From Alphaproteobacteria bacterium (lineage in GTDB: Bacteria; Pseudomonadota; Alphaproteobacteria; Ferrovibrionales; Ferrovibrionaceae), in contig JAFKFH010000019.1 in NCBI GenBank assembly GCA_017307375.1, forward strand, positions 1 through 64,000: a DNA stretch of 64,000 nucleotides. Direction: 5' to 3'. The first letter of the stretch is position 1, and every line of letters begins with the position of its first letter. Both the position numbers and the translations under genes were made by a program. This document shows positions 8,782-16,872 of this stretch, piece by piece. The notes beneath the pieces were generated by a model. It ran no database searches. It saw only the letters and a program-made list of their open reading frames with translations, and had not been told where the DNA came from.

Positions 8782-10077
8782 ATGACCAATGTCGCGGTGG
8801 TCGGCGCCCAGTGGGGCGACGAAGGCAAGGGCAAGATCGTCGACTGGCTGAGCCAGCGCGCCGATGTCGTCGTGCGTTTCCAGGGCGGCCACAATGCCGG
8901 CCACACTCTCGTCATCGACGGCGTGACCTACAAGCTGTCGCTGCTGCCCTCCGGCGTCGTCCGGCCGGGCAAGCTGTCGATCATCGGCAACGGCGTGGTG
9001 TTCGACCCCTGGGCCTTCCTGGCCGAGGTCGAGAAGATCAAGGCGCAGGGCGTGTCGGTGACGCCCGAAACCCTGAAGATCGCCGACAACGTGCCGCTGA
9101 TCCTGCCGCTGCATCGCGAACTCGACGGCTTCCGCGAGGATGCCGAGGGCAAGGCGGTCAAGATCGGCACGACCCGCCGCGGCATCGGCCCGGCCTATGA
9201 GGACAAGATCGGCCGGCGCGCGGTGCGGCTGTGCGACCTGGCCGACCGGGCGACGCTCGAAGCCAAGCTCGACAGCCTGCTGGCCCATCACGATCCGCTG
9301 CGCCAGGGCCTGGGCCAGCCGGCGGTCGACCGCGAGGCGCTGATCAACGACCTGCTGGCGATCGCGCCAAAGATCCTGCCCTTCGCCGACATCGTCTGGC
9401 GCTGCCTCGACCAGGCCCGCCGCGACGGCCGCCGCATCCTGTTCGAGGGTGCGCAGGGCGCGATGCTCGACGTCGATCACGGCACCTATCCCTACGTCAC
9501 CTCGTCGAACACGATGGCCGGCAACGCCGCCGTCGGCGCGGGCATCGGGCCGCGCGGCGTCGGCTATGTGCTCGGCATCGTCAAGGCCTACACGACGCGA
9601 GTCGGCGGCGGGCCGTTCCCGACCGAGCTGACCGACGAGATCGGCCGCGGCCTCGGCGAGCGCGGCAAGGAATTCGGCGTGGTCACCGGCCGGGCCCGCC
9701 GCTGCGGCTGGTTCGACGCGGTGCTGGTGCGCCAGTCGGTGATCCTGAACGGCATCGACGGCATCGCGCTGACCAAGCTCGACGTGCTCGACGGCATGGA
9801 CGAACTCAAGGTCTGCGTCGGCTATCGCCTCGGCGACCAGGTCCTCGACTACTTCCCGGCCAACATGACCGACCAGGCCCGGGTCGAGCCGGTCTACGAG
9901 ACGCTGCCGGGCTGGAAGGATTCGACCCGGGGCGCGCGTTCCTGGGCCGACCTGCCGGCCGCCGCGATCAAGTACATCGTGCGGATCGAGGAACTGATCG
10001 GGGCGCGGGTCGCGCTGCTCTCGACCAGCCCCGAGCGCGACGACACCATCCTGGTGCGCGACCCGTTCTGGGACTGA
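8782..10077 (+). CDS. purA: Adenylosuccinate synthetase
   Basis: PurA couples IMP and aspartate with GTP to form adenylosuccinate, the first step from IMP to AMP. The 431-residue protein begins [23 protein letters not shown], carrying the GDEGKGK phosphate loop and catalytic Asp, followed by GGHNAGHT with the catalytic His. [13 protein letters not shown] and the [11 protein letters not shown] signature are present. The ATG at 8782 is chosen over the longer open frame because it starts the family N-terminus exactly. It lies 37 bases after hisZ and ends in a strong bidirectional terminator. Confidence 0.96.
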   Translation: MTNVAVVGAQWGDEGKGKIVDWLSQRADVVVRFQGGHNAGHTLVIDGVTYKLSLLPSGVVRPGKLSIIGNGVVFDPWAFLAEVEKIKAQGVSVTPETLKIADNVPLILPLHRELDGFREDAEGKAVKIGTTRRGIGPAYEDKIGRRAVRLCDLADRATLEAKLDSLLAHHDPLRQGLGQPAVDREALINDLLAIAPKILPFADIVWRCLDQARRDGRRILFEGAQGAMLDVDHGTYPYVTSSNTMAGNAAVGAGIGPRGVGYVLGIVKAYTTRVGGGPFPTELTDEIGRGLGERGKEFGVVTGRARRCGWFDAVLVRQSVILNGIDGIALTKLDVLDGMDELKVCVGYRLGDQVLDYFPANMTDQARVEPVYETLPGWKDSTRGARSWADLPAAAIKYIVRIEELIGARVALLSTSPERDDTILVRDPFWD

Positions 10078-10100
10078 GGTTTCCCGGACGCAGGCCGAAC

Positions 10101-10136
10101 AAAAAAGCGCCGGCTTCTGCCGGCGCTGACTTTTTG
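10101..10136. terminator. Bidirectional terminator between purA and rpoH
   Basis: A perfect 9-bp stem (10106-10114 with 10119-10127, TTCT loop) has an A-run on its left and a T-run (10131-10135) on its right. It can end both purA (+) and rpoH (-), whose stops converge here. Confidence 0.85.
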
Positions 10137-10167
10137 TGCCCTTGGCGGGGCAGGGGGGCGGAGGGAG

Positions 10168-11049
10168 TTACGCCACCAGCCCCTGTGACTTCGCGGCCGC
10201 AGTCATCGCCTTCTGCAGCTTCTCGAAGGCACGGACCTCGATCTGCCGCACCCGCTCGCGGCTGATGCCGAAACGCTGGCTCAGGTCCTCCAGCGTCGAC
10301 GGCTCGTCCTTCAGGCGCCGCTCGTTCAGGATTTCGCGCTCGCGTTCGTTCAGGTCGGTCATCGCCCGGGTCAGCAGGGCCCGGCGCTGGGTCAGTTCCT
10401 GATCGTCGGCCAGCCGGGTTTCCTGGCTGGGCTGGTCGTCGACCAGCCAGTCCTGCCACTCGCCCTCGCCGTCGACGCGCAGCGGCGCGTTCAGCGAATG
10501 GTCGGGCGCGGCCAGCCGGCGGTTCATCGACACCACCTCGTCCTCGGCGACGCCGAGCTTGGTGGCGATCTGCCGGACGGTGTCGGGCGACAGGTCGCCG
10601 TCGTCGATCGCCTTCAGCTGGCCCTTGATCCGGCGCAGGTTGAAGAACAGCTTCTTCTGCGCCGCGGTGGTGCCGAGCTTCACCAGCGACCACGAACGCA
10701 GGATGTATTCTTGAATCGAGGCGCGGATCCACCACATGGCATAGGTGGCCAGGCGGAAGCCGCGATCGGGTTCGAAGCGCTTCACCGCCTGCATCATGCC
10801 GATATTGCCTTCTGCGATCAGTTCGGAGACCGGCAGGCCGTAGCCGCGATAGCCCATGGCGATCTTGGCGACGAGGCGCAGATGGCTGGTGACCAGCTGG
10901 TGGGCCGCGTCGACATCGCCATGCTCGCGCCAGCGCTTGGCCAGCATGAACTCCTGCTCGGCTTCCAGCATCGGGAAGCGGCGGATTTCCGCGAGGTAGC
11001 GGGCGAGGCCCGATTCCGAATTCAGGACGGGCAGGGTGGCTGCGCTCAT
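10168..11049 (-). CDS. rpoH: RNA polymerase heat-shock sigma factor (sigma-32)
   Basis: RpoH directs RNA polymerase to heat-shock promoters. The product is about 293 residues. Region 2 (SHLRLVAKIAMGYRGYGLPVSELIAEGNIGMMQAVKRF... and the YAMWWIRASIQEYILRSWSLVK box) is intact; the RpoH-box region follows with AAQKKLFFNLRRIKGQL, and region 4 ends with LEDLSQRFGISRERVRQIE. Start choice: the frame extends 17 codons further, but GGAAGGAG stands 8 bases before the ATG at 11049, and MSAATLPVLNSE fits the family start. The upstream promoter candidate is at 11129-11158. Confidence 0.93.
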   Translation of the reverse strand: MSAATLPVLNSESGLARYLAEIRRFPMLEAEQEFMLAKRWREHGDVDAAHQLVTSHLRLVAKIAMGYRGYGLPVSELIAEGNIGMMQAVKRFEPDRGFRLATYAMWWIRASIQEYILRSWSLVKLGTTAAQKKLFFNLRRIKGQLKAIDDGDLSPDTVRQIATKLGVAEDEVVSMNRRLAAPDHSLNAPLRVDGEGEWQDWLVDDQPSQETRLADDQELTQRRALLTRAMTDLNEREREILNERRLKDEPSTLEDLSQRFGISRERVRQIEVRAFEKLQKAMTAAAKSQGLVA

Positions 11050-11128
11050 TGCACGCACTCCTTCCAACTGTTCCGCAAAGGCCCGGTTTTCGACAACCAC
11101 ATGCGAAAACGCCCCCTTGCTGGACTTA

Positions 11129-11158
11129 AGCCTAGTGACAGCGACGTCACGCCGTCAA
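11129..11158 (-). promoter_or_regulatory. Candidate rpoH promoter
   Basis: On the minus strand CTTGACG (TTGACG at 11158-11153) is followed 18 bases later by TAGGCT (11134-11129). The -35 element is good and the -10 is weak. The spacing also resembles alphaproteobacterial heat-shock promoters, which have a CTTGA-type -35, so autoregulation is possible but unproven. Confidence 0.35.
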
Positions 11159-11231
11159 GAATACCCGACGAAACTTGTCGGAAATTGGGCAACCCCTGTG
11201 ATCGCCGTCACAAGCCGGTCACCGCAGGGAT

Positions 11232-12206
11232 CTATCGTTCTATACGGGCGAGAAGGTCCTGCAGATCGGCCGGCGGCGCGGTTTCGAAGCGGAGGGCTTC
11301 GCCGGTCGCCGGATGGGCAAAACCCAGGAGCCGGGCATGTAATGCCTGGCGCGGGAAATTCAAGGCCGCCTCCCGGCCTTCGGCGCCCAGCGCCTTCAGC
11401 CGCGCCGCGGTCGCCCGGCCATAGACGGGATCGCCGATCAGCGGGTGCCCGGCATGGGTGAGATGGACGCGGATCTGATGGGTGCGGCCGGTCAGCAAGC
11501 GGCATTCCAGGGCCGCGGCGGCCAGGCCGAAGGCGCGCTCGACCCGATAGCGGGTGATGGCCTCGCGCCCGCCGCGCGAGACCACGGCCATGCGCTTGCG
11601 GTTCTTCGGGTCGCGGCCGATGGCGCCGGATATTTCGCCGGACGTCGGCGCCGGCAACCCCCAGCACACCGCCAGATAGGCGCGGTCGATATCGCGCGCG
11701 GCGAAGGCCGAGGTCAGCGCCTGGTGGGCCTGGTCGGTCTTGGCCACCACCATCACGCCGGAGGTGTCCTTGTCCAGCCGGTGGACGATGCCGGGCCGGC
11801 GCACCCCGCCGATGCCGGCCAGGCTGTCGCCGCAATGGTTGAGCAGCGCGTTGACCAGCGTCTGGTCCGGGTTGCCGGGCGCGGGATGGACGACCAGGCC
11901 CGCCGGCTTGTCGATCACGATCAGATGCGCGTCCTCGAACAGCACGGTCAGCGGAATTTCCTGGGCCACCGGCTCGGCCGGGGCGGCCTCGGGCATCGAC
12001 AGACGATAGGCCGTTCCCGGTTTGACCCGATGCGAGGGCTCCGTTATCGTCCGGCCGTCGGCCTGTGCCAGCCCCTGTTCGATCAGGGACTTGACGCGCG
12101 AGCGCGACAGCCCGGCAATCTCGGGGCCGAGCCGGCGGCTGAAGAAGCTGTCGAGCCGCTCGCCCTGATCCTCGGGCTGGGCAATGACGGAATGGATCGG
12201 GGGCAT
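11232..12206 (-). CDS. rluD: 23S rRNA pseudouridine synthase, RluD family
   Basis: RluD-type enzymes isomerise uridines of helix 69 in 23S rRNA. The 324-residue protein has an N-terminal S4-like domain (RLDSFFSRRLGPEIAGLSRSRVKSLI) followed by the catalytic domain with the invariant GIVHRLDKDTSGVMVVAKT stretch, in which the aspartate after HRL is the nucleophile, and the LLTGRTHQIRVHL motif. The ATG at 12206 gives the family N-terminus. The longer open frame beyond it runs antisense through the neighbouring gene and is not credible. Its first codons overlap the divergent gene starting near 12205-12211. Confidence 0.93.
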   Translation of the reverse strand: MPPIHSVIAQPEDQGERLDSFFSRRLGPEIAGLSRSRVKSLIEQGLAQADGRTITEPSHRVKPGTAYRLSMPEAAPAEPVAQEIPLTVLFEDAHLIVIDKPAGLVVHPAPGNPDQTLVNALLNHCGDSLAGIGGVRRPGIVHRLDKDTSGVMVVAKTDQAHQALTSAFAARDIDRAYLAVCWGLPAPTSGEISGAIGRDPKNRKRMAVVSRGGREAITRYRVERAFGLAAAALECRLLTGRTHQIRVHLTHAGHPLIGDPVYGRATAARLKALGAEGREAALNFPRQALHARLLGFAHPATGEALRFETAPPADLQDLLARIER

Positions 12207-12210
12207 GGCG

Positions 12211-12573
12211 ATGGAAACGAACGAGGGAGCCGACGCGGCGGCCCCCAACATACGCGTGCTCAAGGCCGTCGTCATCGGCCTCGGCCTGCTCATCGTCGTC
12301 GGGGTCGTCGCCCTGATCGTCGGGCTGTTCTGGCGGGCCTCCAAAATGGGCGAGCCGGCCGGGGCCAAGGTGGCGCCGCCCACCGCCCTGACTGCGCCCG
12401 CCCTCCCGACCGGACCCGTCGCCCTGCCGCGCGGCGCCGTGCTGACCGACATGGCCGCGACCGGCGACCGTGTCGTGCTGCGCCTGCGCCTGGCCGACGG
12501 CACGACCCGGCTGATCTTCGTCGACCCGCGCGCCGCCGCGGTGGCCGGCCAGCTCGATCTCAAGGCCGAGTGA
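12211..12573 (+). CDS. Small membrane-anchored protein of the DUF6476 type
   Basis: The product is 120 residues with one transmembrane helix (VVIGLGLLIVVGVVALIVGLFW, about residues 20-41) and a short C-terminal soluble segment (MAATGDRVVLRLRLADGTTRLIFVD). This arrangement, between a divergent rluD and an MPN-domain gene, recurs in Alphaproteobacteria; the family assignment is from memory and the function is unknown. Three ATGs are possible (12184, 12205, 12211). The last has GGGGG at a suitable 7-base distance. It overlaps the first codon of rluD if started at 12205. Its stop overlaps the next gene (TGATG). Confidence 0.6.
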   Translation: METNEGADAAAPNIRVLKAVVIGLGLLIVVGVVALIVGLFWRASKMGEPAGAKVAPPTALTAPALPTGPVALPRGAVLTDMAATGDRVVLRLRLADGTTRLIFVDPRAAAVAGQLDLKAE

Positions 12574-12998
12574 TGAGCCTGCGCCTCGCCGCGGCCGACC
12601 TTCGCCAGCTCGTCGACCTGGCCGAGCGCACCGCGCCCGACCAGGCCTGCGCGCTGCTGGTCGGCCGGCGGGGTTTCGGCGATGCCGGGGTGGTCACCCG
12701 CATCGAGGTCTCGCCCAACCGCGCCGCCGACCGCAAGCGGCGCTACGAGATCGACGGCGGCCTGCGCATCGGGCTGGAGCGCGAATTGCGCGGCCAGAAC
12801 CAGAAGGTCCTGGGCCTGTGGCATGCCCGCCCGGAAGGCGGGCCGGTGCCGGGCGAGGCCGACGTGCAGCTCGCCTACGAACCCGACCTGTTCCTGGTCA
12901 TCACCGCGCTCGTCGCCCGCCAGGCCGTGCAGACCCTGGCCTGGCGCGCCTCGACCGCCGGCGCCTTCCGCCCCGTTCCGCTACTCATCGATTTCTAG
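12573..12998 (+). CDS. MPN/JAB-domain (M67-type) protein with degenerate JAMM site
   Basis: The 141-residue protein has the single-domain MPN fold pattern of bacterial M67 peptidases (Mec/CysO-type): an N-terminal helix ending in ACALLVG, a strand with EVSPN, and a central metal-binding segment. In active members this reads H-x-H-P...P-S-x-x-D; here it is LWHARPEGGPVPGEAD, so the second histidine is Arg and the serine is Gly. Zinc binding is therefore doubtful and the protein may be inactive or a binder. Its ATG overlaps the stop of the preceding gene, so they are translated together. Confidence 0.7.
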   Translation: MSLRLAAADLRQLVDLAERTAPDQACALLVGRRGFGDAGVVTRIEVSPNRAADRKRRYEIDGGLRIGLERELRGQNQKVLGLWHARPEGGPVPGEADVQLAYEPDLFLVITALVARQAVQTLAWRASTAGAFRPVPLLIDF

Positions 12999-13012
12999 AA
13001 AGGGATCGACCG

Positions 13013-14044
13013 ATGGATTTCCGCAGCGACAACGTCGCCGGCGCCCACCCTGCCATGATCGAGGCGCTGATCCGCGCCAACCAGGGCACCGATACCTCCT
13101 ATGGCGGCGACGCGATCACCGGGCGCGTCGAACGACGCCTGCGGGACATCTTCGAAACCGACTGCATCGTCTTCCCGGTGGCGACCGGCACGGCGGCCAA
13201 TGCCCTGGCGCTCTCGACCCTGGTCAGCCCGTGGGGCGCGGTCTATTGCCATCGCGACGCCCATGTCGAGGTCGACGAGGCCGGCGCGCCGGAATTCTAT
13301 ACCGCGGGCGCCAAGATGGTACTGGTCGACGGCGCCCATGCCAAGGTGACGGCCGCCGCGCTGTCCCAGGCGCTGGGCCAGGCCGGCTTCGGCGTCGAGC
13401 ATCATGTCCAGCCCCAGGCGGTCTCGATCAGCCAGGCGTCCGAGCGCGGCGCGGTCTACCGCCCCGGCGAGGTCGCGGCGCTGGCCGAGATCGCCCGCGG
13501 CCACGGCATGCGCCTGCACATGGACGGCGCGCGCTTCGGCAACGCGCTGGTCTCGGCCAATGCCACGGCGGCCGAGCTGACCTGGAAGGCCGGGGTCGAC
13601 GTGCTCTCCTTCGGGGCGACCAAGAACGGCGCGCTCGGCGCCGAGGCGGTGATCTTCTTCGACCGCGGCCTGGCCGAGAATTTCCAGTGGCGGCGCAAGC
13701 GGGCCGGCCACCTGTTCTCCAAGATGCGCTTCCTCTCGGCCCAGCTCGACGCCTATCTCGACAACGACCTGTGGCTCGCCAATGCCCGCCACGCCAACGA
13801 CGCCGCCCGGCGCCTGGCCGAAGGCCTGCGCGCGCTGCCCGGCGTGCGGCTGGTCGACCCGGTCGAGGCCAACGAGATCTTCGTCGAACTGCCGGAAGCG
13901 ATGATCCAGGGCCTGGAGGCCGCCGGGGGCCGGTTCCATCGCTGGGGCCCGCCGGGCACCCGGCTGGTGCGCCTGGTCTGCTCGTTCGCCACCTCGGCGG
14001 CCGAGGTGGAAAACTTCGTCGGTCACGCAAAAGCCCTTGCGTGA
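13013..14044 (+). CDS. ltaE: Low-specificity L-threonine aldolase
   Basis: This PLP enzyme splits L-threonine or L-allo-threonine into glycine and acetaldehyde. The 343-residue protein starts MDFRSDNVAGAHPAMIEAL, the typical aldolase opening, and has CIVFPVATGTAANALAL, LHMDGARFGNALV (cofactor Asp) and SFGATKNGALGAEA with the PLP lysine near residue 203. AAAGGGA lies 7-12 bases before the ATG. The preceding MPN gene ends 14 bases upstream, so the two may be co-transcribed. The longer open frame upstream overlaps that gene and is rejected. Confidence 0.92.
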   Translation: MDFRSDNVAGAHPAMIEALIRANQGTDTSYGGDAITGRVERRLRDIFETDCIVFPVATGTAANALALSTLVSPWGAVYCHRDAHVEVDEAGAPEFYTAGAKMVLVDGAHAKVTAAALSQALGQAGFGVEHHVQPQAVSISQASERGAVYRPGEVAALAEIARGHGMRLHMDGARFGNALVSANATAAELTWKAGVDVLSFGATKNGALGAEAVIFFDRGLAENFQWRRKRAGHLFSKMRFLSAQLDAYLDNDLWLANARHANDAARRLAEGLRALPGVRLVDPVEANEIFVELPEAMIQGLEAAGGRFHRWGPPGTRLVRLVCSFATSAAEVENFVGHAKALA

Positions 14045-14085
14045 CCCCCGGCGATCGACTAAAAGGCGGGCCTCACGGCCCTCTG

Positions 14086-14161
14086 GTCCCCATCGTCTAG
14101 AGGCCTAGGACGGCGCCCTCTCACGGCGCAAACAGGGGTTCGAATCCCCTTGGGGACGCCA
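14086..14161 (+). tRNA. tRNA-Glu (anticodon CTC)
   Basis: The acceptor stem pairs 14086-14092 with 14151-14157, followed by discriminator G and an encoded CCA (14159-14161). The anticodon stem GCGCC/GGCGC encloses CTCTCAC, giving anticodon CTC at 14120-14122. The T-loop GGTTCGAATCC is canonical. A composition change begins right after the CCA, as expected for an island that used this tRNA as its attachment site. Confidence 0.97.
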
Positions 14162-14687
14162 CAGGCCGCCTAAAATCCCGAAATCGCTGGTTCAATGTCG
14201 TGTCGCGCTGGGTTAAACGTGTCGCGCTGGGTTAAATCCGCTGCGTGACTATAAACGGGCGTGACTGCCGCAATGGCGCAGAGGGGCGACGGTAGACTGG
14301 AAAAGGTAAAACCGGCTTATATCCAAGTGTAGATGGCTATAAGAGCTATTATCACCAGTAACTCTTGATGCCGGAATCCGGCCGGAGCACGCTGCGAACA
14401 TTCTACACCTGCCTCTTCTTCGCGCCATTTCCTGCCGCGCACCGGCAAAGGCAGGGCAGGGTAGCCGCAGTTGTCGCCTCAAGAGTTGCCGGCCTGCAGG
14501 CCGGAAATGACGGTGCTCGACCGCGGCTCCAGGCGTCGCGACACCGGCCGAGGATTCGCGAGATTGCCGCCGCAACCGGGCCGGTGAATATCCCGGACCG
14601 GGTTGCCACTACCCTCAACATCGTGATTCCATCAACCCAAGACTCCAGCGCTGACCGGAGGTAACTTCGGGCTCAGGTCATCACCGC
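14162..14687. other. Gene-free junction between tRNA-Glu and island
   Basis: No convincing gene is seen in these 526 bases. Two frames of about 100 codons exist on opposite strands, but neither has a recognisable domain or ribosome-binding site. The stretch contains a tandem repeat at 14199-14236 and a perfect 16-bp palindrome (CCGGCCTGCAGGCCGG, 14489-14504). It may hold the remains of an attachment region. Confidence 0.5.
14199..14236. repeat. Perfect tandem 19-bp repeat next to tRNA-Glu
   Basis: Two abutting identical copies (14199-14217 and 14218-14236) of CGTGTCGCGCTGGGTTAAA lie 38 bases after the tRNA. No further copy is noticed in the window. It could be an integrase arm-type site, an insertion scar or a transposon end. 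Confidence 0.8.
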
Positions 14688-15896
14688 TTACGCTTCCTCC
14701 GGAGGATAGCGCTGCCTGAGCACATTCTCCATTTCGTACAGCACTGCCGCTATTCCAGAAAAATCATAGCCACTGCCATGTAATTTGGCTTTCATGAACT
14801 TACTCGTATACTGCTCTTTTTGAACTAACTCTCCCTGGTATCGTTCGCTGGACTTATCAAAGCTTGTCCATCTCACCTTGGGCTTCTCCCTCATCTTGTA
14901 GTTCAAATCGAGATAGCACTCGATAGCTGCGGCTCGACCATTGATATCTTCTATGGTTTCGCCTTGAGGACCAAGGGTCGGCATATAAGACAGGCGGCGC
15001 AAATCTGGCAACCGCATGACCATCATATTGTTTGGAAGCGGCAGCTTCTTTGTCTGAAGATACTTGTTGCACCCTTCCGTGTCGTTGTCATATATCACCA
15101 ACACCCAGACTGAGATGCCAATTTTTACTAAGCCCTGACAGAATTTATAAAGGTTTCCCGTTCCAGAAAAAGGATAACCTTCGTTCATATCTATAAAACG
15201 ATAAAAATCACTGGTATTTGGTCGCAACAACTTTAATGCCCTTTGAATGATGTGTGAGTCAGAACTCCCTTCGGTTACAACCAGAATCTGGTTCGATAGA
15301 GATAAGGGCGACGTAACTGATTCTTCAGTGTCAATTCCTTGCTCTACCACGTCCATGAAGCGCCACTCGACCATCAGATCGAGGTTCTTTGGATTGAGAG
15401 CAAGCAGGCTCAGGATCCATTCCGCAGAGAAATTCTCAGCTATCTCTCTCGTGTCTCGAACGTCCCGCGCGAAATCACCGACAAAAACTCTGGGTGCTAT
15501 TTCATATTGGAAAAACTCGCCAAAATTATAGTCAATTCTATATTTCGCTGTCCCGAAATTAACGTCAGCGTTTATGATCGCAGCACTGATTTTTTCGAAG
15601 TCCAAAGGGTCTTCGTAGTCGCTAGATGTCGGACGTTCGCTCAAAACTTCGTACACGTGCTTTGCACGGGCCGGGGTATACCCCAGCATTTCCAATCGAG
15701 GAACCATATCTCTCAGTTTTCGGGAATAACCTACTTTTTGTTCACTCCGAATATCTTCTTCACAACCATCCCAGTAGTGATAGGTGATCAGCTGACGATC
15801 TTGTGGCTGAAACAAGTCGGAATAGGTCGAGGTATTCCATAGCTTATTCCAGGCAAGCTCAAGGTTGCCGATCCCGAGATAAATAGTGCACTCCAT
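14688..15896 (-). CDS. HEPN/Toprim-associated protein, possible defence factor
   Basis: This 402-residue protein has an N-terminal part beginning MECTIYLGIGNLELAWNK that resembles the domain often found before HEPN or Toprim modules. A Toprim-like fold follows at about residues 204-275: ILVVTEGSSDSHII carries the conserved Glu (209) and Asp (213), and LVIYDNDTEG gives the second acidic pair (D270, D272). Toprim domains bind magnesium and catalyse phosphoryl transfer on nucleic acids (topoisomerases, OLD nucleases). The DNA is clearly lower in GC than the flanking core, which indicates transfer. It is a single gene. A phage-defence role is inferred from domain and context only. Confidence 0.65.
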   Translation of the reverse strand: MECTIYLGIGNLELAWNKLWNTSTYSDLFQPQDRQLITYHYWDGCEEDIRSEQKVGYSRKLRDMVPRLEMLGYTPARAKHVYEVLSERPTSSDYEDPLDFEKISAAIINADVNFGTAKYRIDYNFGEFFQYEIAPRVFVGDFARDVRDTREIAENFSAEWILSLLALNPKNLDLMVEWRFMDVVEQGIDTEESVTSPLSLSNQILVVTEGSSDSHIIQRALKLLRPNTSDFYRFIDMNEGYPFSGTGNLYKFCQGLVKIGISVWVLVIYDNDTEGCNKYLQTKKLPLPNNMMVMRLPDLRRLSYMPTLGPQGETIEDINGRAAAIECYLDLNYKMREKPKVRWTSFDKSSERYQGELVQKEQYTSKFMKAKLHGSGYDFSGIAAVLYEMENVLRQRYPPEEA

Positions 15897-15950
15897 ATCT
15901 TGCCTCTAAATCCTGTCTGCAGCCGAATATAGCAGCGCAGGCCAGCTATC

Positions 15951-16406
15951 TCAGGGCTTCGTCGAAAATCCTGCCAGCGCCCACAACAGCGCCCAGCCGG
16001 CCACCAGCACGGCCAAGGGAATGCCGATCGCTATCCCGACCTTCTCGGCCAGGAGAATCCACAAGCTTCTTCGCTCATTGACCGGTAGGCCGCGTTTTCG
16101 ATATAGGCTGTCGATCAGCTTCTGATTAGGCATGTTGCCGTATTCGGGATAGACGGCCCGGAACTTCGGAAGGCCGTACCAGCAGAAGCCATCGGCCTGC
16201 CGCTCGAAGTCGTGAGTTTCTTGTCCACGAGCCTCGGCGCAATCGGTCGGCACCATGGTCACGTCTCCGTTCGCATCGAGGAATGCGATGAGGCGTTCGA
16301 TCTCAAACGAGTTTCGAATCTCGCTATAGGACGTGAACGAGACGGCAGCGACGAACAGGACCGTGGCCAATATCCAGAACCTGAACAGTCCCCGCCTGGC
16401 GTTCAT
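15951..16406 (-). CDS. Small protein with two membrane helices
   Basis: The 151-residue product has an N-terminal helix (about 8-27, FRFWILATVLFVAAVSF), an extracytoplasmic middle with two cysteines, the segment FRAVYPEYGNMPNQKLIDSLYRKRG, and a C-terminal helix (about 122-145, VGIAIGIPLAVLVAGWALLWAL). The YPEY...D..L motif with two flanking helices recurs in proteobacterial hypothetical membrane proteins, whose function is not known to me. GC content here is close to the core level, unlike the preceding gene, so the island is mosaic. Confidence 0.6.
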   Translation of the reverse strand: MNARRGLFRFWILATVLFVAAVSFTSYSEIRNSFEIERLIAFLDANGDVTMVPTDCAEARGQETHDFERQADGFCWYGLPKFRAVYPEYGNMPNQKLIDSLYRKRGLPVNERRSLWILLAEKVGIAIGIPLAVLVAGWALLWALAGFSTKP

Positions 16407-16424
16407 GGCCGAGCCCTCCCGTGT

Positions 16425-16839
16425 TCAGCTCCCCGCGTTCTTCGGCCTACCCCGACCCCTCGTCCCCAGCCCAATCACCTTGGCCATCTCGGCGCGCATG
16501 GCAGCATAGTTCGGCGCCACCATCGGATAGTCGGCAGGCAGGCCCCACTTCCCGGTAGTCGTCCGGGGTCATGCCGTAGGTGGTGCGCAGGTAGAGCTTC
16601 AGCATCTTCAGCTTCCGCCTGTCTTCCAGGCAGGCGATGTATTCCGGGGTGACCGACTTCTTGACCGGGGCGGCGGGCTCGGCCTTTTCCTGCGGCGCCG
16701 GCAGGGCGGCTTGGCCCAGTCCCGAGAGGGCGGCGGCCGCCGATTTGAGCAGGGCAGGGATTTCGTTTGGGGCGATCTGGTGGCTGCCGACGTAGCTGGT
16801 GACGATCGTGGCGGTGAAGGTCGTTGTGTGTTTAATCAC
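16425..16839 (-). pseudogene. MucR/Ros-family transcriptional regulator, frameshifted
   Basis: The first 109 or so codons match MucR proteins: an N-terminal IVTSYVGSHQIAPNEIPALL helix, then VKKSVTPEYIACLEDRRKLKMLKLYLRTTYGMTPDDYRE. The continuous frame then degenerates (to a stop at 16447). Shifting one frame near 16548-16553 restores the family ending, WGLPADYPMVAPNYAAMRAEMAKVIGLG, down to a TGA at 16425. The zinc-finger region is also altered (LKLYLRT, where Tyr stands at the first usual His). A broken gene is the simplest reading; a sequencing error is the alternative. Confidence 0.7.
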
Positions 16840-16872
16840 AGCATCGCCCTCGAAGAATTTATCTGATCTGTT

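Noticed and set aside
14249-14575. 108-codon minus-strand frame in the tRNA-island gap
   Set aside because: No recognisable domain or ribosome-binding site; composition looks random.
14365-14664. 99-codon plus-strand frame overlapping the previous one
   Set aside because: Overlaps another open frame on the opposite strand, with no family resemblance and no good start signal.
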